Notes under the pieces: model-generated
Database searches by the model: none
What the model was told of the DNA's origin: nothing
Seen by the model: only the letters and a program-made list of their open reading frames with translations
In this document: piece by piece, positions 1-9,898 of the stretch
How the letters are laid out: every line of letters starts with the position of its first letter
Numbering within the stretch: the first letter of the stretch is position 1
Made by a program: the position numbers and the translations under genes
Assembly: GCF_963678635.1 (NCBI RefSeq)
Contig: NC_087070.1
Location: 33,100,695-33,164,694, forward strand
From: Symsagittifera roscoffensis
Taxonomy: Eukaryota; Xenacoelomorpha; Acoela; Convolutidae
Reading direction: 5' to 3'
Length of the DNA stretch: 64,000 nucleotides

Positions 1-3000
1 GAGGTTCATTTTATTTGTACCATTATGTGATTGTAATAGTGCTGCACCGATGCCAAAGTTCGAAGCATCGCACATTGCATAAAATGGTTGATTTGAATCT
101 GGAATTGTGTTTGAAATTTGTTCAGTTAAAAGTTTCTTTATTTCTTCAAATCGTGTTTGATGTTCTGTGTTCCATTCAAAATTATTTTGTTGTCTAAGGA
201 TGTTATAAAATGGTCGTAGATATAATTGCATTTTATAAACATATTTACTTAAAAAGTTTAACATTCCAAGAAATTCTTGGATTTTCTTTTTATTTGTTGG
301 TGGTTGAAGTTTTTGAATAGCGTCAATGCGTGATTTCAATGGAGTGATTGTTTTTCTTTCTATATTATGTCCTAAGAATTTAACTCTTGTCAAAAAGAAG
401 TGTGATTTATCGGGGGCGGCCTTCAGATTTTCGTTCTGAAGTATTTGGTGATATTTTTCTAAAACATTGAACATCTCGTCTTTTGTTTGTGATTGTATAA
501 AAACATCGTCTAAATAGGTGATTGCGTTTTTCTTGAGTATTAGTGGTCTAAAAATTTTGCTCATAAAAGCTGAAAATGCTGCTGGTCCTATGGATATTCC
601 ATAGAATAAGCGGTTGAATTCATATTGTTGGTTTCCGATAACAAATTGTGTTAAACGTCGTGATTGTTCATCTAGTGGCATTTGATTGTATGCACTATTC
701 ATATCGGCGGTTGTAAAGTATTTGCCGTTTATTTTTGTTAAAATAACTTGTATTGGTTCAATGGGCCAATTACATTTTGATTCGTCTATAAGTGAATTGA
801 GGTATCTAGCATCGAGAACGATTTTTAATGATTCTCCTTTAGCTAGAATGATAACGGGGTTGATAAATGTGTTGCCTTTTGGTTGTTCTTCTTTATTAAC
901 TGGTGATATAATGTTGTATTGTTCTAAAATATCGAGTAATCTGTTTACTTTATCATGTAAGTGAATTGGTACTTTACTTGCTCTCTGTTTTTTGAAAACT
1001 GCGTCTGGTTTTAACGGGAGATGTAGTGATGAATTGATTTTTCCAACGTCGAATTTTGATGTTGCATAAACTGATGAATATTCAATTAGCTGTTTGGCTA
1101 ACTTTTCGAATTCGTCTTGTGTTATTTGTGAATGTTGGAAATTAAACATTGTTAAAAATTTCTGTTGGTCCTCTGTGTAGTTACTTATGTTGAATGTAGG
1201 TTTGAAATATGGAGTTTTTGTGAAATAATCCGTATTTCTGTTTTCGTTACTTATTATATTATTTATAGATAATTCTTCATTAAGAATTGTAGATTGGCAA
1301 ATATCTAGTAATTGGAGTATATTATTTACGCGATAGGCTTTTTCGTGTATTGGTGATATTGTAGCGTTGGTTTCACAATATCCTAAAAGTCCTAAAGGTA
1401 ATGTTACTTGGTAAGGTGTGTTGTTATAGACATGTAAGGAAATGATATCGGAATTCGAATTTTTCAAATATTTTATGGATGAGATTGTGATTTTGAAAAA
1501 TTTGTGAATAGGTTTGAATTCAAATTCTGACATATAAAATTTTTGTTTGTTTTGTTCTTTATCATATTGGTGAACTTGTTTGATTGAAAAATTATAGATA
1601 TTTCCTGATAGTGGTTTTAGGTGTTTTCTTTGTTTGTTAAATATCGGGTAGAATTTTGAAAAGAATGGTGGTTGTTTATTTAATCTTTGAAAAAATGTTA
1701 AGGATGTTTCTTTTGTTTTTGTATATTTATCTTTGATTAATATTTTACTATTTAGTATGTTAATTGTTGGTATGTACTTCGAAATAAATGGTATTCCAAT
1801 GATATTATATTTAATGTCAGTGATATGGAATATTTGTTTAAATGGCTTATTTAAAATTTTGCTTTGTTCCATTGTTCTGGTGGGGAGGAGAAATAATTGG
1901 ATTTTTCCGTAGTTTATCAATGTTGATCCTTGTGCTGTTGCTAGTTTGCTGGAGGTTTCAAGAGGTGTTAGCTTTGGGTGTAAGGTTTTTATTTCATTCC
2001 ATGTGGGGATGTTTATTATGTTTGATTCTGCTCCTGAATCAATTAAAAAATCTATTTCAAGGTCTGGTGGTTGAAATTCTTTATTTCTTGGGCTTTCTAA
2101 GAGAAATGGTATTGTCCAAATTTTTTCTTTGGGTTGTTCTTTTTGTATATTTTGATAAATGTGGTTTGTATTCAAGCATTTTGTTTTGGTATTTTTATTG
2201 GTTTGATCTGTAGTGTTAATCTCGTTTGTTTCTTGCGTCGTTGGTGTGGAATTTATGGGTGTAGTGTAATAATTTTGAAGAAATTCTGATTGATTTTCAT
2301 ATATGTGTGATGGAAAGGGTTGTTCATATGTGACAGATTCATAGTCATTTTCGACTTTTATCATATTGATAGAAAGAGTGTTTTCAGTATCACTTTCTGA
2401 ATCTGATGATGTACAGTTTATTTGATTGAGTTGTAACGTATCAGTTACTGTGTCATCAATACCTGGAGGGTCTGATGTTGTTTCTGGATTAGATTGTACT
2501 TGATTGATTTGTCTTTGATGTTTAGGTGTACTACTTCTGTGGCGATTATTAGAATTATTATAGTTATTATTATTCCGGTGTGGTGATTGGGAATAATTTT
2601 TATAACGATTATTATAACTTGAGTGTCGATTTTGTGAATTATTTCGTGATCTGTTTTGGTAATTATTGTTTTGTCTGTTATAGTTCGATCTATTATATGA
2701 GTTATTCCTTGATCGATTGTTCGGGTAATTCTGGTTTCGGTTGTTTGAATAACTTCTATTTCGATTATAGGAGTAGTTTCTATTCCTATTGTATGATGAA
2801 TTTCGTGATTGGTTGTTTGGATAGTAGTTATTTCTTGATTGGGAATTAGATCTAGAAACAAATCGTTGTGTATTTGAATTTGATCTGGAGTAGTTATTTC
2901 GACTATTTGGTCTATTGTAGTGATTTTGTGATGAATTATACGTGTTTCTTCGTTCTGGTGATCTTCCTCTATAACTTGAGTTATATGGTGATTGATTTCT

Positions 3001-5724
3001 TGTATAATTTGTATTGTTCGGGAGTGGTTTTCCTGAACTGTTGTTGCTGTGGACTGTTTTGTTCGGTAGATTTTGATCTTTTTTCATGTATTGATAGAAT
3101 GATTTATTTGGTTCTTTATATTTTTGAGGTTTATTTTGATTGTCTTGCTGTTTTTGTCTACATTCGGAAATACTATGTCCGTATCGTCGGCAATAATTAC
3201 ACCATTTTTTGAAAGATGGTTTGCCTTTGAAGTTTGGGTTCTTTTCATAAATATTAAGTATTTCAGTGATTTTTTCAACGAGGTCTGTCTCTGATTCCTG
3301 TATATTATTAATATTAGTGGGAGTCGTTTCAATTCTGTTAACGTATTGTAATTTCAGATTTTCCGTTTCTTCTAGTTTCATCGTGATTTCTGCTTGTTCT
3401 AATTTGTCTACTAGTTTTCGAAAATCTAAATCGGGTTCTCGAATTGAAGAAGGATGGGATGCTCTCTTTTTTATTGCTATTTTCCTTAATTGTGGTGTTA
3501 AGGTCATCATTAAGATTTCTGTCATCTTTGTGTTTTTATAGTCATGTGTATTTAATGAATATGCTTTTCGAACTAGTGTTTCGATTCGTACTGCTATTTG
3601 CTTGATGGTTTCGTTTGGTAATCTGCGAATTTCATTACATAAAACTCTTTGTTGTTGTTTGTTTCTTTCGGAGTCAAACATTTTTGAAAATTCTTGTGTA
3701 AATCTTTTCCAGTTTGATTTTATTTCTAGAGGTAGTACTGAAAACCATTTTTGGGCTGCGCCATCTAAGGTTGTTTGTATTAACGCTGTGCGTCGATGTA
3801 TCCAGTTTTGATGTAGTGGCGTATTAATTGGTTCAGGTCCAATATTTAAAATCAGGTTTGCTGTTACTGCATTTAAATAATCTTCTACAGAGTATTCAGG
3901 GTCTGTTCCTGTGAAAACCATTAAAGGTTTGTTTGATGTTATTGATGATCCACCCATAAGGTATGGATTCATTGTCATTTGTAATGATTCTGCTGCATTT
4001 GGCATTTGAGAAAAATTTGAAAGTTGGTTTCTTGTTATTTCATGTTGTTGGAGATAATATGGGAGTGGTATTTCATTTTGCATTTGTGATGCTTGATACG
4101 AGTGTGCAGTCATTGGATTTTGTTGTTGAATTGGTTGAAAAGATTGTGTATTAATTAAATTTTGTTGTTGAATTGGTTGTTGATGTTGTGCATCTATTGG
4201 TTGTGGAGAAAAATTTCTATGATTTGTACGTGTTCTCTGTATTCCTTGTCTACGATATTCTTGAGTATTTTGTGCAAATATATCTGGTTGTAAGAAATCA
4301 TCATCTGAGGATAAATAATCCATTTGATAAGATGTCTGTTTTTTATTTTTATTTTGTTGAAAAAATGGGTAATTTTCACTGTGATCCCGTGGAGGATTTG
4401 TTTGGAAATTTGTTGAATTAGGTTGGGCCATTGGGTTATCCCAATTTCGAGATCTTGTATATTGGTTAAAATTTCTTTGTGGTTGATTATATGTTTTTGA
4501 TGGATGTGTATAATTATAATTATGGTCTGCAAAGTTGTTTCTAGTGAATGTTTTGCGTGTTTTTGATGGTATTGTCATGGGTCTGTATGTTTGGTAATCC
4601 ATTTGTGAATATTTAGGGGCAACCGAAGGTTTAACGGTTGATTGTAAGGTTACCTGTGTTTGTGAAGGATTTGTGTTTCTTGGTGTTGTTAAATTTGGGC
4701 GTATTGGTGAAATACTTTGTTGTGTAGTTGTTGTGTGTACAATTTCTTCATTTATGAAGTGTGATGGTGTCTGGATATCTTGTTGAGTAAGATTCCTAGT
4801 TCCATTGAGGTTTTCATTGTGTATAACTGTAGAGTTTAAACTATTATTTTGTGTATCGGGTAAAAATGTATTATAGTTTAATGGTGTTGCATCAATTGTT
4901 AATGGTATTACTCTTACATAATCTCTTATGTAAGATATTGTACCTATTGCTTGACTTGAGATTGATTGTGGAAAGCTTATAAATGCGGGATGAGACCATT
5001 CGGGGTCCCAAACATAATCTGATTGTTCTGTGATAGCGGTATCATCGTTCGAATTTTGGGGTCTAAAATTTTTTCTTGCTTGTGCAATTAAATCAATATT
5101 GTGTGTGAAATAATCTATTATGAACCATGCCAAAATTTTTTGTAGATCGTGTTTTGTATGTTGTGAAACGTCGTCTTTCGTGAAATTTTCTTTAATGATG
5201 TTTAAATAACTAGAGAGTAGTGTGATTTCATGTCGTACTTTCAAATGTTTAGATGTTTCTGTCGGTGAGACATTTGTTATTGGGATTTCGTTTTCTAATA
5301 TCGAAATATAACTATATATTATTGCGAAAACTTCATTGGTGAATATGGAGTTTGCTCTTTGTGAGTTATGATATTGGATGCTTTTTATATATTCTGAAAA
5401 AACTTTTGAAAATTCTAAATCAAGATCGTCTGTTTGAATTGTATATTTTCTATTATTATGGTTTGGTGAGGTGAATTCTATGGAGTAGATTCCATACTGT
5501 TGTGTTATGTTGCATATATCTTTTAGATAGTGATCTATGATTTGTCTTTTGATTTTTACATCGGGGAACTCTGTTTTACATGGACTGATTCCGGGTTCAA
5601 ATAAATTTACGAGTAAATTTTGACAAAATATGTGTTGTCCTCTATCAGTATCTGCGTCTACTATAAAAGGAAAGATTTCATCATCATCTGGACTTTCTTC
5701 ACCTGGGGTGTGCGTTGAGCTCAT
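1..5724 (-). CDS. gag-pol: Gag-pol polyprotein of gypsy retrotransposon (runs off left edge)
   Basis: One frame is open from an ATG at 5724 to the window edge, about 1,900 codons. The gag core (about 3400-3960) has the retrotransposon gag pattern with an AQKWF stretch. A CCHC zinc knuckle (WCNYCRRYGHSISEC) lies at 3160-3204, followed by an Asn/Arg/Ser-rich tract (about 2550-3010) that probably binds RNA. The protease motif DSGAES is at 2023-2040. Reverse transcriptase spans roughly 1000-350 with the catalytic YLDD at 505-516, then FLGH and the connection region. RNase H begins near 90 with CDAS. All these motifs share one frame, so Gag and Pol are a single fused frame with no visible frameshift between them. 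Between protease and zinc knuckle lies a long Gln/Asn/Thr-rich stretch. The N-terminal 500 or so residues are unrecognised. Confidence 0.9.
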   Translation of the reverse strand, partial: MSSTHTPGEESPDDDEIFPFIVDADTDRGQHIFCQNLLVNLFEPGISPCKTEFPDVKIKRQIIDHYLKDICNITQQYGIYSIEFTSPNHNNRKYTIQTDDLDLEFSKVFSEYIKSIQYHNSQRANSIFTNEVFAIIYSYISILENEIPITNVSPTETSKHLKVRHEITLLSSYLNIIKENFTKDDVSQHTKHDLQKILAWFIIDYFTHNIDLIAQARKNFRPQNSNDDTAITEQSDYVWDPEWSHPAFISFPQSISSQAIGTISYIRDYVRVIPLTIDATPLNYNTFLPDTQNNSLNSTVIHNENLNGTRNLTQQDIQTPSHFINEEIVHTTTTQQSISPIRPNLTTPRNTNPSQTQVTLQSTVKPSVAPKYSQMDYQTYRPMTIPSKTRKTFTRNNFADHNYNYTHPSKTYNQPQRNFNQYTRSRNWDNPMAQPNSTNFQTNPPRDHSENYPFFQQNKNKKQTSYQMDYLSSDDDFLQPDIFAQNTQEYRRQGIQRTRTNHRNFSPQPIDAQHQQPIQQQNLINTQSFQPIQQQNPMTAHSYQASQMQNEIPLPYYLQQHEITRNQLSNFSQMPNAAESLQMTMNPYLMGGSSITSNKPLMVFTGTDPEYSVEDYLNAVTANLILNIGPEPINTPLHQNWIHRRTALIQTTLDGAAQKWFSVLPLEIKSNWKRFTQEFSKMFDSERNKQQQRVLCNEIRRLPNETIKQIAVRIETLVRKAYSLNTHDYKNTKMTEILMMTLTPQLRKIAIKKRASHPSSIREPDLDFRKLVDKLEQAEITMKLEETENLKLQYVNRIETTPTNINNIQESETDLVEKITEILNIYEKNPNFKGKPSFKKWCNYCRRYGHSISECRQKQQDNQNKPQKYKEPNKSFYQYMKKDQNLPNKTVHSNNSSGKPLPNNTNYTRNQSPYNSSYRGRSPERRNTYNSSQNHYNRPNSRNNYSRSNSNTQRFVSRSNSQSRNNYYPNNQSRNSSYNRNRNYSYNRNRSYSNNRNQNYPNNRSRNNSYNRSNYNRQNNNYQNRSRNNSQNRHSSYNNRYKNYSQSPHRNNNNYNNSNNRHRSSTPKHQRQINQVQSNPETTSDPPGIDDTVTDTLQLNQINCTSSDSESDTENTLSINMIKVENDYESVTYEQPFPSHIYENQSEFLQNYYTTPINSTPTTQETNEINTTDQTNKNTKTKCLNTNHIYQNIQKEQPKEKIWTIPFLLESPRNKEFQPPDLEIDFLIDSGAESNIINIPTWNEIKTLHPKLTPLETSSKLATAQGSTLINYGKIQLFLLPTRTMEQSKILNKPFKQIFHITDIKYNIIGIPFISKYIPTINILNSKILIKDKYTKTKETSLTFFQRLNKQPPFFSKFYPIFNKQRKHLKPLSGNIYNFSIKQVHQYDKEQNKQKFYMSEFEFKPIHKFFKITISSIKYLKNSNSDIISLHVYNNTPYQVTLPLGLLGYCETNATISPIHEKAYRVNNILQLLDICQSTILNEELSINNIISNENRNTDYFTKTPYFKPTFNISNYTEDQQKFLTMFNFQHSQITQDEFEKLAKQLIEYSSVYATSKFDVGKINSSLHLPLKPDAVFKKQRASKVPIHLHDKVNRLLDILEQYNIISPVNKEEQPKGNTFINPVIILAKGESLKIVLDARYLNSLIDESKCNWPIEPIQVILTKINGKYFTTADMNSAYNQMPLDEQSRRLTQFVIGNQQYEFNRLFYGISIGPAAFSAFMSKIFRPLILKKNAITYLDDVFIQSQTKDEMFNVLEKYHQILQNENLKAAPDKSHFFLTRVKFLGHNIERKTITPLKSRIDAIQKLQPPTNKKKIQEFLGMLNFLSKYVYKMQLYLRPFYNILRQQNNFEWNTEHQTRFEEIKKLLTEQISNTIPDSNQPFYAMCDASNFGIGAALLQSHNGTNKMNL

Positions 5725-6166
5725 TTTTTCGTTCGATGACTGTTAATATATAATTATTAATGTGTCGAATTGGTTGATTCCAATTGTATAAATGTACTGG
5801 TTTGTGTTTGTACTGTTTTTTTATTCTTCTTTTTCCTCTTTGTGATGAATTTGAAGTTGTTTCTGAGTCAGAAAAATATAATTGATCGTGAATTGGGCAG
5901 TTTTTATCTATTGATTCTTTTAGTTTGTAAAGTTCGTCTAAACTGTTGGTTTCTGATTCTGAAAATGCGTTTCGATTTTTTGAAAATCTTTTTCGTGTTA
6001 TTTGTCTTTGTTTCGTTATTATTTTTCTTTTTAGTGTTTGTCGTTTTGTTCGAATGTATCCAACTGTTTGTGTATGGGGTGTGATTACAAGGTCGTATTT
6101 TTTGTTATCTATTTCACAATTGTGTAAAACGATTGTTTGTTTATTTCCTAGGTTTTTAAATGACAT
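5699..6166 (-). CDS. Small basic ORF upstream of and overlapping gag-pol
   Basis: A 155-codon frame (MSFKNLGNKQTIV...) ends 26 bases inside the start of gag-pol, in a different frame. The protein is Lys/Arg-rich in the middle (residues about 38-65), then Ser/Glu-rich, and has no domain I recognise. The overlap and the shared strand suggest it belongs to the retrotransposon and is made from the same transcript, with gag-pol translated by leaky scanning, reinitiation or frameshifting. That is inference. It could be an accessory protein, or the first part of Gag in an element that normally shifts frame here. Confidence 0.55.
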   Translation of the reverse strand: MSFKNLGNKQTIVLHNCEIDNKKYDLVITPHTQTVGYIRTKRQTLKRKIITKQRQITRKRFSKNRNAFSESETNSLDELYKLKESIDKNCPIHDQLYFSDSETTSNSSQRGKRRIKKQYKHKPVHLYNWNQPIRHINNYILTVIERKNELNAHPR

Positions 6167-7422
6167 AAGGTTTAGAATGACGGATGCAAAGGGTTGTTAA
6201 ATGATTTCTATTTTCCTAAACTGTTAGTTCTTACGATTTTTTGGTTAGCTTAACCTGGGTCTATTTGTTCAGGGTTGGAGAGAAAAGTATATCGATTCCG
6301 AAGAATGATTTTTTACTTTCTCGTGGCTAGTATAAGTTAAGGTGTTAACTTACTTAATCTTACTTAGGGGTAGTGATTGTGTTCGAGGGTTGGAGAATAG
6401 TAAATCGATCCACAAGGTTCAGGTATAATTAGAACGCGAGTAGTTCGTTAGATACTATTTTAAACTTACTAAGTCTAAGATTTATCCTGGGTCTGGTAAG
6501 AGGGGGGGTCAAGTGAAGGATGAATAACCGAAGTTCTTCACTGTTTATCCTAATTTGAATGATTAGTTTTGTTTAAAAATTTCTATTAGTCTTAGGTCTT
6601 TAGAAAGGGTTGGGTAGTGAATCGACGTTTGAGGTCGTTAGACACTAATTAAGTGGGTGGGGGAGAACAAAGTTGTTCTGTTTGATCCAAGGATAAGCCT
6701 TGATGATCAAATTTGAAATTTAATTAAGTAGAAAATGATTTAAGATCCAAGGATAAGCCTTGATGATCTGGTTTTTTTAAAATTAAGTGAATTTAAGTTT
6801 TAATAAAATTTTAAATGTGTGTAAAGGAAAGATTTAGTGTTTTGATGATATTAGTGGGTTCATGATTGCTGTTATGTTTTAGGTGATGGAGCTGAAACAA
6901 CAGGATGATTTATGATTACTAACCATTTATTGTCATGCTACTAATTTTTATTTTTATTTTTCAATAAATATTTTTCAAACATATTTTGTATATTACTGCA
7001 GAGTTTTAGGAAAACGATCTTAGATCTTTTTATCAATCGTTATTGTATATTAATAATTTTGTTTAGCGCCTGAAATGATTTTGAAGAGTAACTTCAAGGT
7101 TTTATGTTTGCAAATGGAAATCTAAATTCATTGCAAGTAGTATTCGAAATATAAAAGTTTGTTCTGGCTTTTGCCGAACTATCATATAACTATACGGCAA
7201 GTTTCTACTTTGTCGTATGTCGTCTTTGGTTCGAGGTCTTCTTCCAATTCCGGGTAGTTCTGTTATGGTTCGGAATATTGGCTCTGATCTATTGAGTCGT
7301 AGAGACATTTCGATTAAATTATTGTCGTATAACATTTTTTAAATGTTTTTGTCTAATTTCTAATCTATTTTGGTTAATTCTAATCTATTAAGGTCTTGTT
7401 CGAGACTTATGGTCGCACCAGA
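6167..7422. other. Leader/LTR-like region of the gypsy element, no gene seen
   Basis: No convincing coding sequence. The stretch holds diverged copies of a GGGTTGGAGAA...ATCGAT block (near 6272, 6383 and 6607), two G-rich purine patches (near 6500 and 6655) and the 25-bp direct repeat listed separately. Its position upstream of the gag start on the minus strand fits an untranslated leader followed by the 5' LTR. The LTR ends and the primer-binding site could not be fixed. A 77-codon minus-strand frame at 7102-7335 has no recognisable features and may be chance. Confidence 0.4.
6684..6768. repeat. 25-bp direct repeat in the retrotransposon leader
   Basis: A 25-bp sequence starting GATCCAAGGATAAGCC occurs identically at 6684-6708 and 6744-6768, exactly 60 bp apart. 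Each copy can form a small stem (CAAGG/CCTTG). Its place in the leader suggests an RNA structure or a small tandem duplication. Confidence 0.7.
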
Positions 7423-9001
7423 TGAGTTAGGACCGAAGTGTAACTCATAGAGTAATTTCGGATAGGGTACACCGTCTGCTCGTCACGCTATCTTATTTTC
7501 GGCCGGATAGATTCGTGCAACTTCTTAGTCTAATACCGATCCTAATCTTACTCTTATACTATCTAGTCTCAGGTTGTTTAACTAGTCTCTGCTAGGCTCA
7601 ATAGATCTAGGGTATACTGGTTTATTGCGGCTGCTGAAGTGCTCGGGAGAGTCCAACTAATTTCTAAGTTAAATTCAAATCTCTCTGGTGCTGAAATTAC
7701 AAGTAACTTCAGCACTTACAAATAAGTGGGTTGTTAGTTAGATGGATCATGATTGGTTAATATTAAATACTTTACATTGGTAAAACATTTAATTTATCCA
7801 ATCATAAAATGTAGTTTAGATCAGGTTCCACTGTTGTCAAAGTGTCCTGGTTGACCGTTAACGTTTAGTTCTAAAATGACGGCAAACTTCTTTCAAAATT
7901 GTCTACAGACAATCCCGCAGTGAGATTCAAGGGATAATAATCGATCATTATCATTTTTCTTGGTCAAAACTGTTGGCATTATAAACAATTATAATTACAA
8001 TTTGGGACCACGCAATCGATGATAATCCATTATAATACATTATTTTTACAGAAAAAAATTGATGACAATACATGTAAAATCCATGATAATGGATTATGAT
8101 CTTAATAGAATTTTGCCAAAACAGCTGAAAAAATGGGAGTTTTTTTGCATTACTCACAGCTTGATAGATCTATAAACTTACATTTTGTTAAGCTTTGCAA
8201 AACCATAACTTTCCATCTAACCTTAGCCCCCTCACCCCAGCAACCACCTCACCTACCCACCCCACCTTCGCCACCCCACTACCCCCTATAGTTCCCCCAT
8301 TTAGCCCCCCACCTAACCACCCTGCTTGCAATCACCCCCGAATATTCACCAACTAACCCCCACTATCACCAAATCCTAACCTAACAACAATTTATAAAAC
8401 ACAATTTATGTGAAACACAATTTAGCGATTGCAAGTTTTGAATATCCGATTTCAATTTTTTGGAAATCCTAGGCTCTTGCTCATTAAAATCTATTATAAT
8501 TATTTATAGTTTATAGTTTTCCTTTATAATCCATTATAATCGATTAAATGGAATAAATTGGTTTCCCCTTTATTTTGGAACCAGATCTAAACTATATTTT
8601 ATTATTGGTTATAAATTGGATATTTTATAACTATAAAATATTTAATATTAACCAACGATGATCCATTTAACTAACAACCCACTTATTTGTAAAAGCTGAA
8701 ATTACTTGTAATTTCAGCACCAGAGAGATTTGAATTTAACTTAGAAACTAGTTACCTCTCCAAGAGACCTTCTTGCAATCGCAATAAGCCAGTATACTCT
8801 ATATCTATTGAGCCTAGCAGATACTAGTTAAACACCCTGAGATATAAGAGAGATATAAGAGCAGTAATAAGAGTAAGAGTAGGATCGGTACTAGACTAAG
8901 AAGTTGCACGAATCTATCCGGCCGAAAAGAAGATAGCGTGACGAGCAGACGGTGTACCCTATCCGAAATTACTCTATGAGTTAAACCTCGGTCCTAACTC
9001 A
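7423..9001. repeat. Long inverted-repeat (foldback-type) element
   Basis: The left arm (7423-about 7830) and the right arm (8577-9001) are imperfect inverted copies of about 410-425 bp. Shared landmarks are the outer TGAGTTAGGACC, a GGCCGGATAGATTCGTGCAA block, a GCTGAAATTAC..GTAATTTCAGC palindrome and a TAACAACCCACTTATTTG block. The roughly 740-bp centre has no gene. It contains several CCATTATAATCGAT-like palindromic stretches and the C-rich tract listed separately. The layout fits a non-autonomous DNA transposon with long inverted ends. Two inverted LTR fragments of the neighbouring retrotransposon are an alternative. No target duplication was identified. Confidence 0.75.
8218..8345. other. 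C-rich low-complexity tract
   Basis: About 125 bp with many CCC, CCCC and CCCCC runs and almost no G on the plus strand, inside otherwise AT-rich DNA in the centre of the inverted-repeat element. The minus strand therefore carries repeated G runs that could form a G-quadruplex. Confidence 0.7.
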
Positions 9002-9033
9002 GTTTGTTTTATAATCGCCTAATAATCCATTTA

Positions 9034-9898
9034 ACCCGGGCTGACCAAAACTTCTTATCATACAATTTCCTTGTATGAGAAACTTCATGTCAAACAATTC
9101 CATACAATTCCATACTTACAGAAAAATGTATGAAGTCTCTGTGACAATGATTTTTCCATATATAAAAATTGTATGATAGGTGTTTTTCCATAAACCAAAA
9201 AGTTGATTTTTGTTTTTTTTTTGAAAATTTTGGTTTTGTTTGCAACCAAACACAAGTGACACAGACCTTGGTGTACTCAAAGCCCGACAGTTTGGATGGT
9301 CATGCATTTACAATGGATAAAAAACAACCGGAATTGTCTTCGAGCTGTCTTTCACAAATGATATAACAAACATAACAAACTTTTAGACTTTGGCGAAATT
9401 TTTCAATGAAGATTATTTTAAAATTTTGAAATTTTGAATTATCAGACATTGATCAAGAACAAGGCACACATAAACACGTCATACAAAAAAATGGGAATTT
9501 TCAGCGTTTTTGAAAAAAATTATAGAGCGAAAAGGAAAAAAATCCCAACATTAGTGTGTCCAAGACTACGTTATGCACACAAAAAGTTAAATTTTGCAAG
9601 CAAAAAAAAAACGTTGAAAATGTTCGCTTATGTATAAAAATCGATTTGCGGTTGAAAAAAAAACAAAACAAATTTTGGGGCAAACTCAAAATTACTAGCC
9701 TTTTTTTCCGAAAACGAAAAGCTCTAATTTTTATCACCAGATTGTTTTATTAGAATGAAACAGCAGCAGAAATTAGTTTTTATCTTTTATCACCCATTTT
9801 TCGAAACTGTATGAAATTTTATGACAAGCATTTTCTCACACACTTGATCTATGGAATTGTATGATAAGGATTTTTGGTGTATAGAGGTCAACCCGGGT
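9034..9898. mobile_element. MITE-like non-autonomous DNA transposon
   Basis: The ends are inverted copies: ACCCGGGCTGACC...CTTATCATACAATT at the left and AATTGTATGATAAGG...GGTCAACCCGGGT at the right. The CATACA/TGTATG theme continues inward for roughly 100 bp. The inside is A/T-run-rich and holds only short frames on both strands that look like chance. No transposase is present, so it would depend on a helper. The superfamily is not certain; no clear target duplication was found. Confidence 0.65.

Larger units (their letters stand above)
1..6800 (-). mobile_element. Ty3/gypsy-type LTR retrotransposon, partial
   Basis: Minus-strand element cut by the left edge of the window. Gag, a CCHC zinc knuckle, an aspartic protease, reverse transcriptase and the first part of RNase H follow in the gypsy order. 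The remaining RNase H, the integrase and the 3' LTR would lie outside the window. The coding part looks whole as far as it can be followed, which suggests a young copy. The right limit is uncertain: the 5' LTR cannot be delimited without its partner, so the end given covers only the coding part and the repeat-rich leader. Confidence 0.85.

Noticed and set aside
1842-2213. 123-codon hydrophobic plus-strand frame resembling a membrane protein
   Set aside because: Antisense of the gag-pol protease region; hydrophobicity comes from the complementary T-rich strand.
2445-2861. 138-codon Ile/Thr-rich frame on the minus strand
   Set aside because: Shadow of the Asn/Arg-rich Gag tract read in another frame; the repetitive composition explains the length.
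7102-7335. 77-codon minus-strand frame as a retrotransposon gene
   Set aside because: No motif and no relation to Gag or Pol; kept only as a note within the leader region.
9116-9753. Overlapping frames on both strands in the MITE
   Set aside because: Composition follows A and T runs and the frames mirror each other; no transposase motif.
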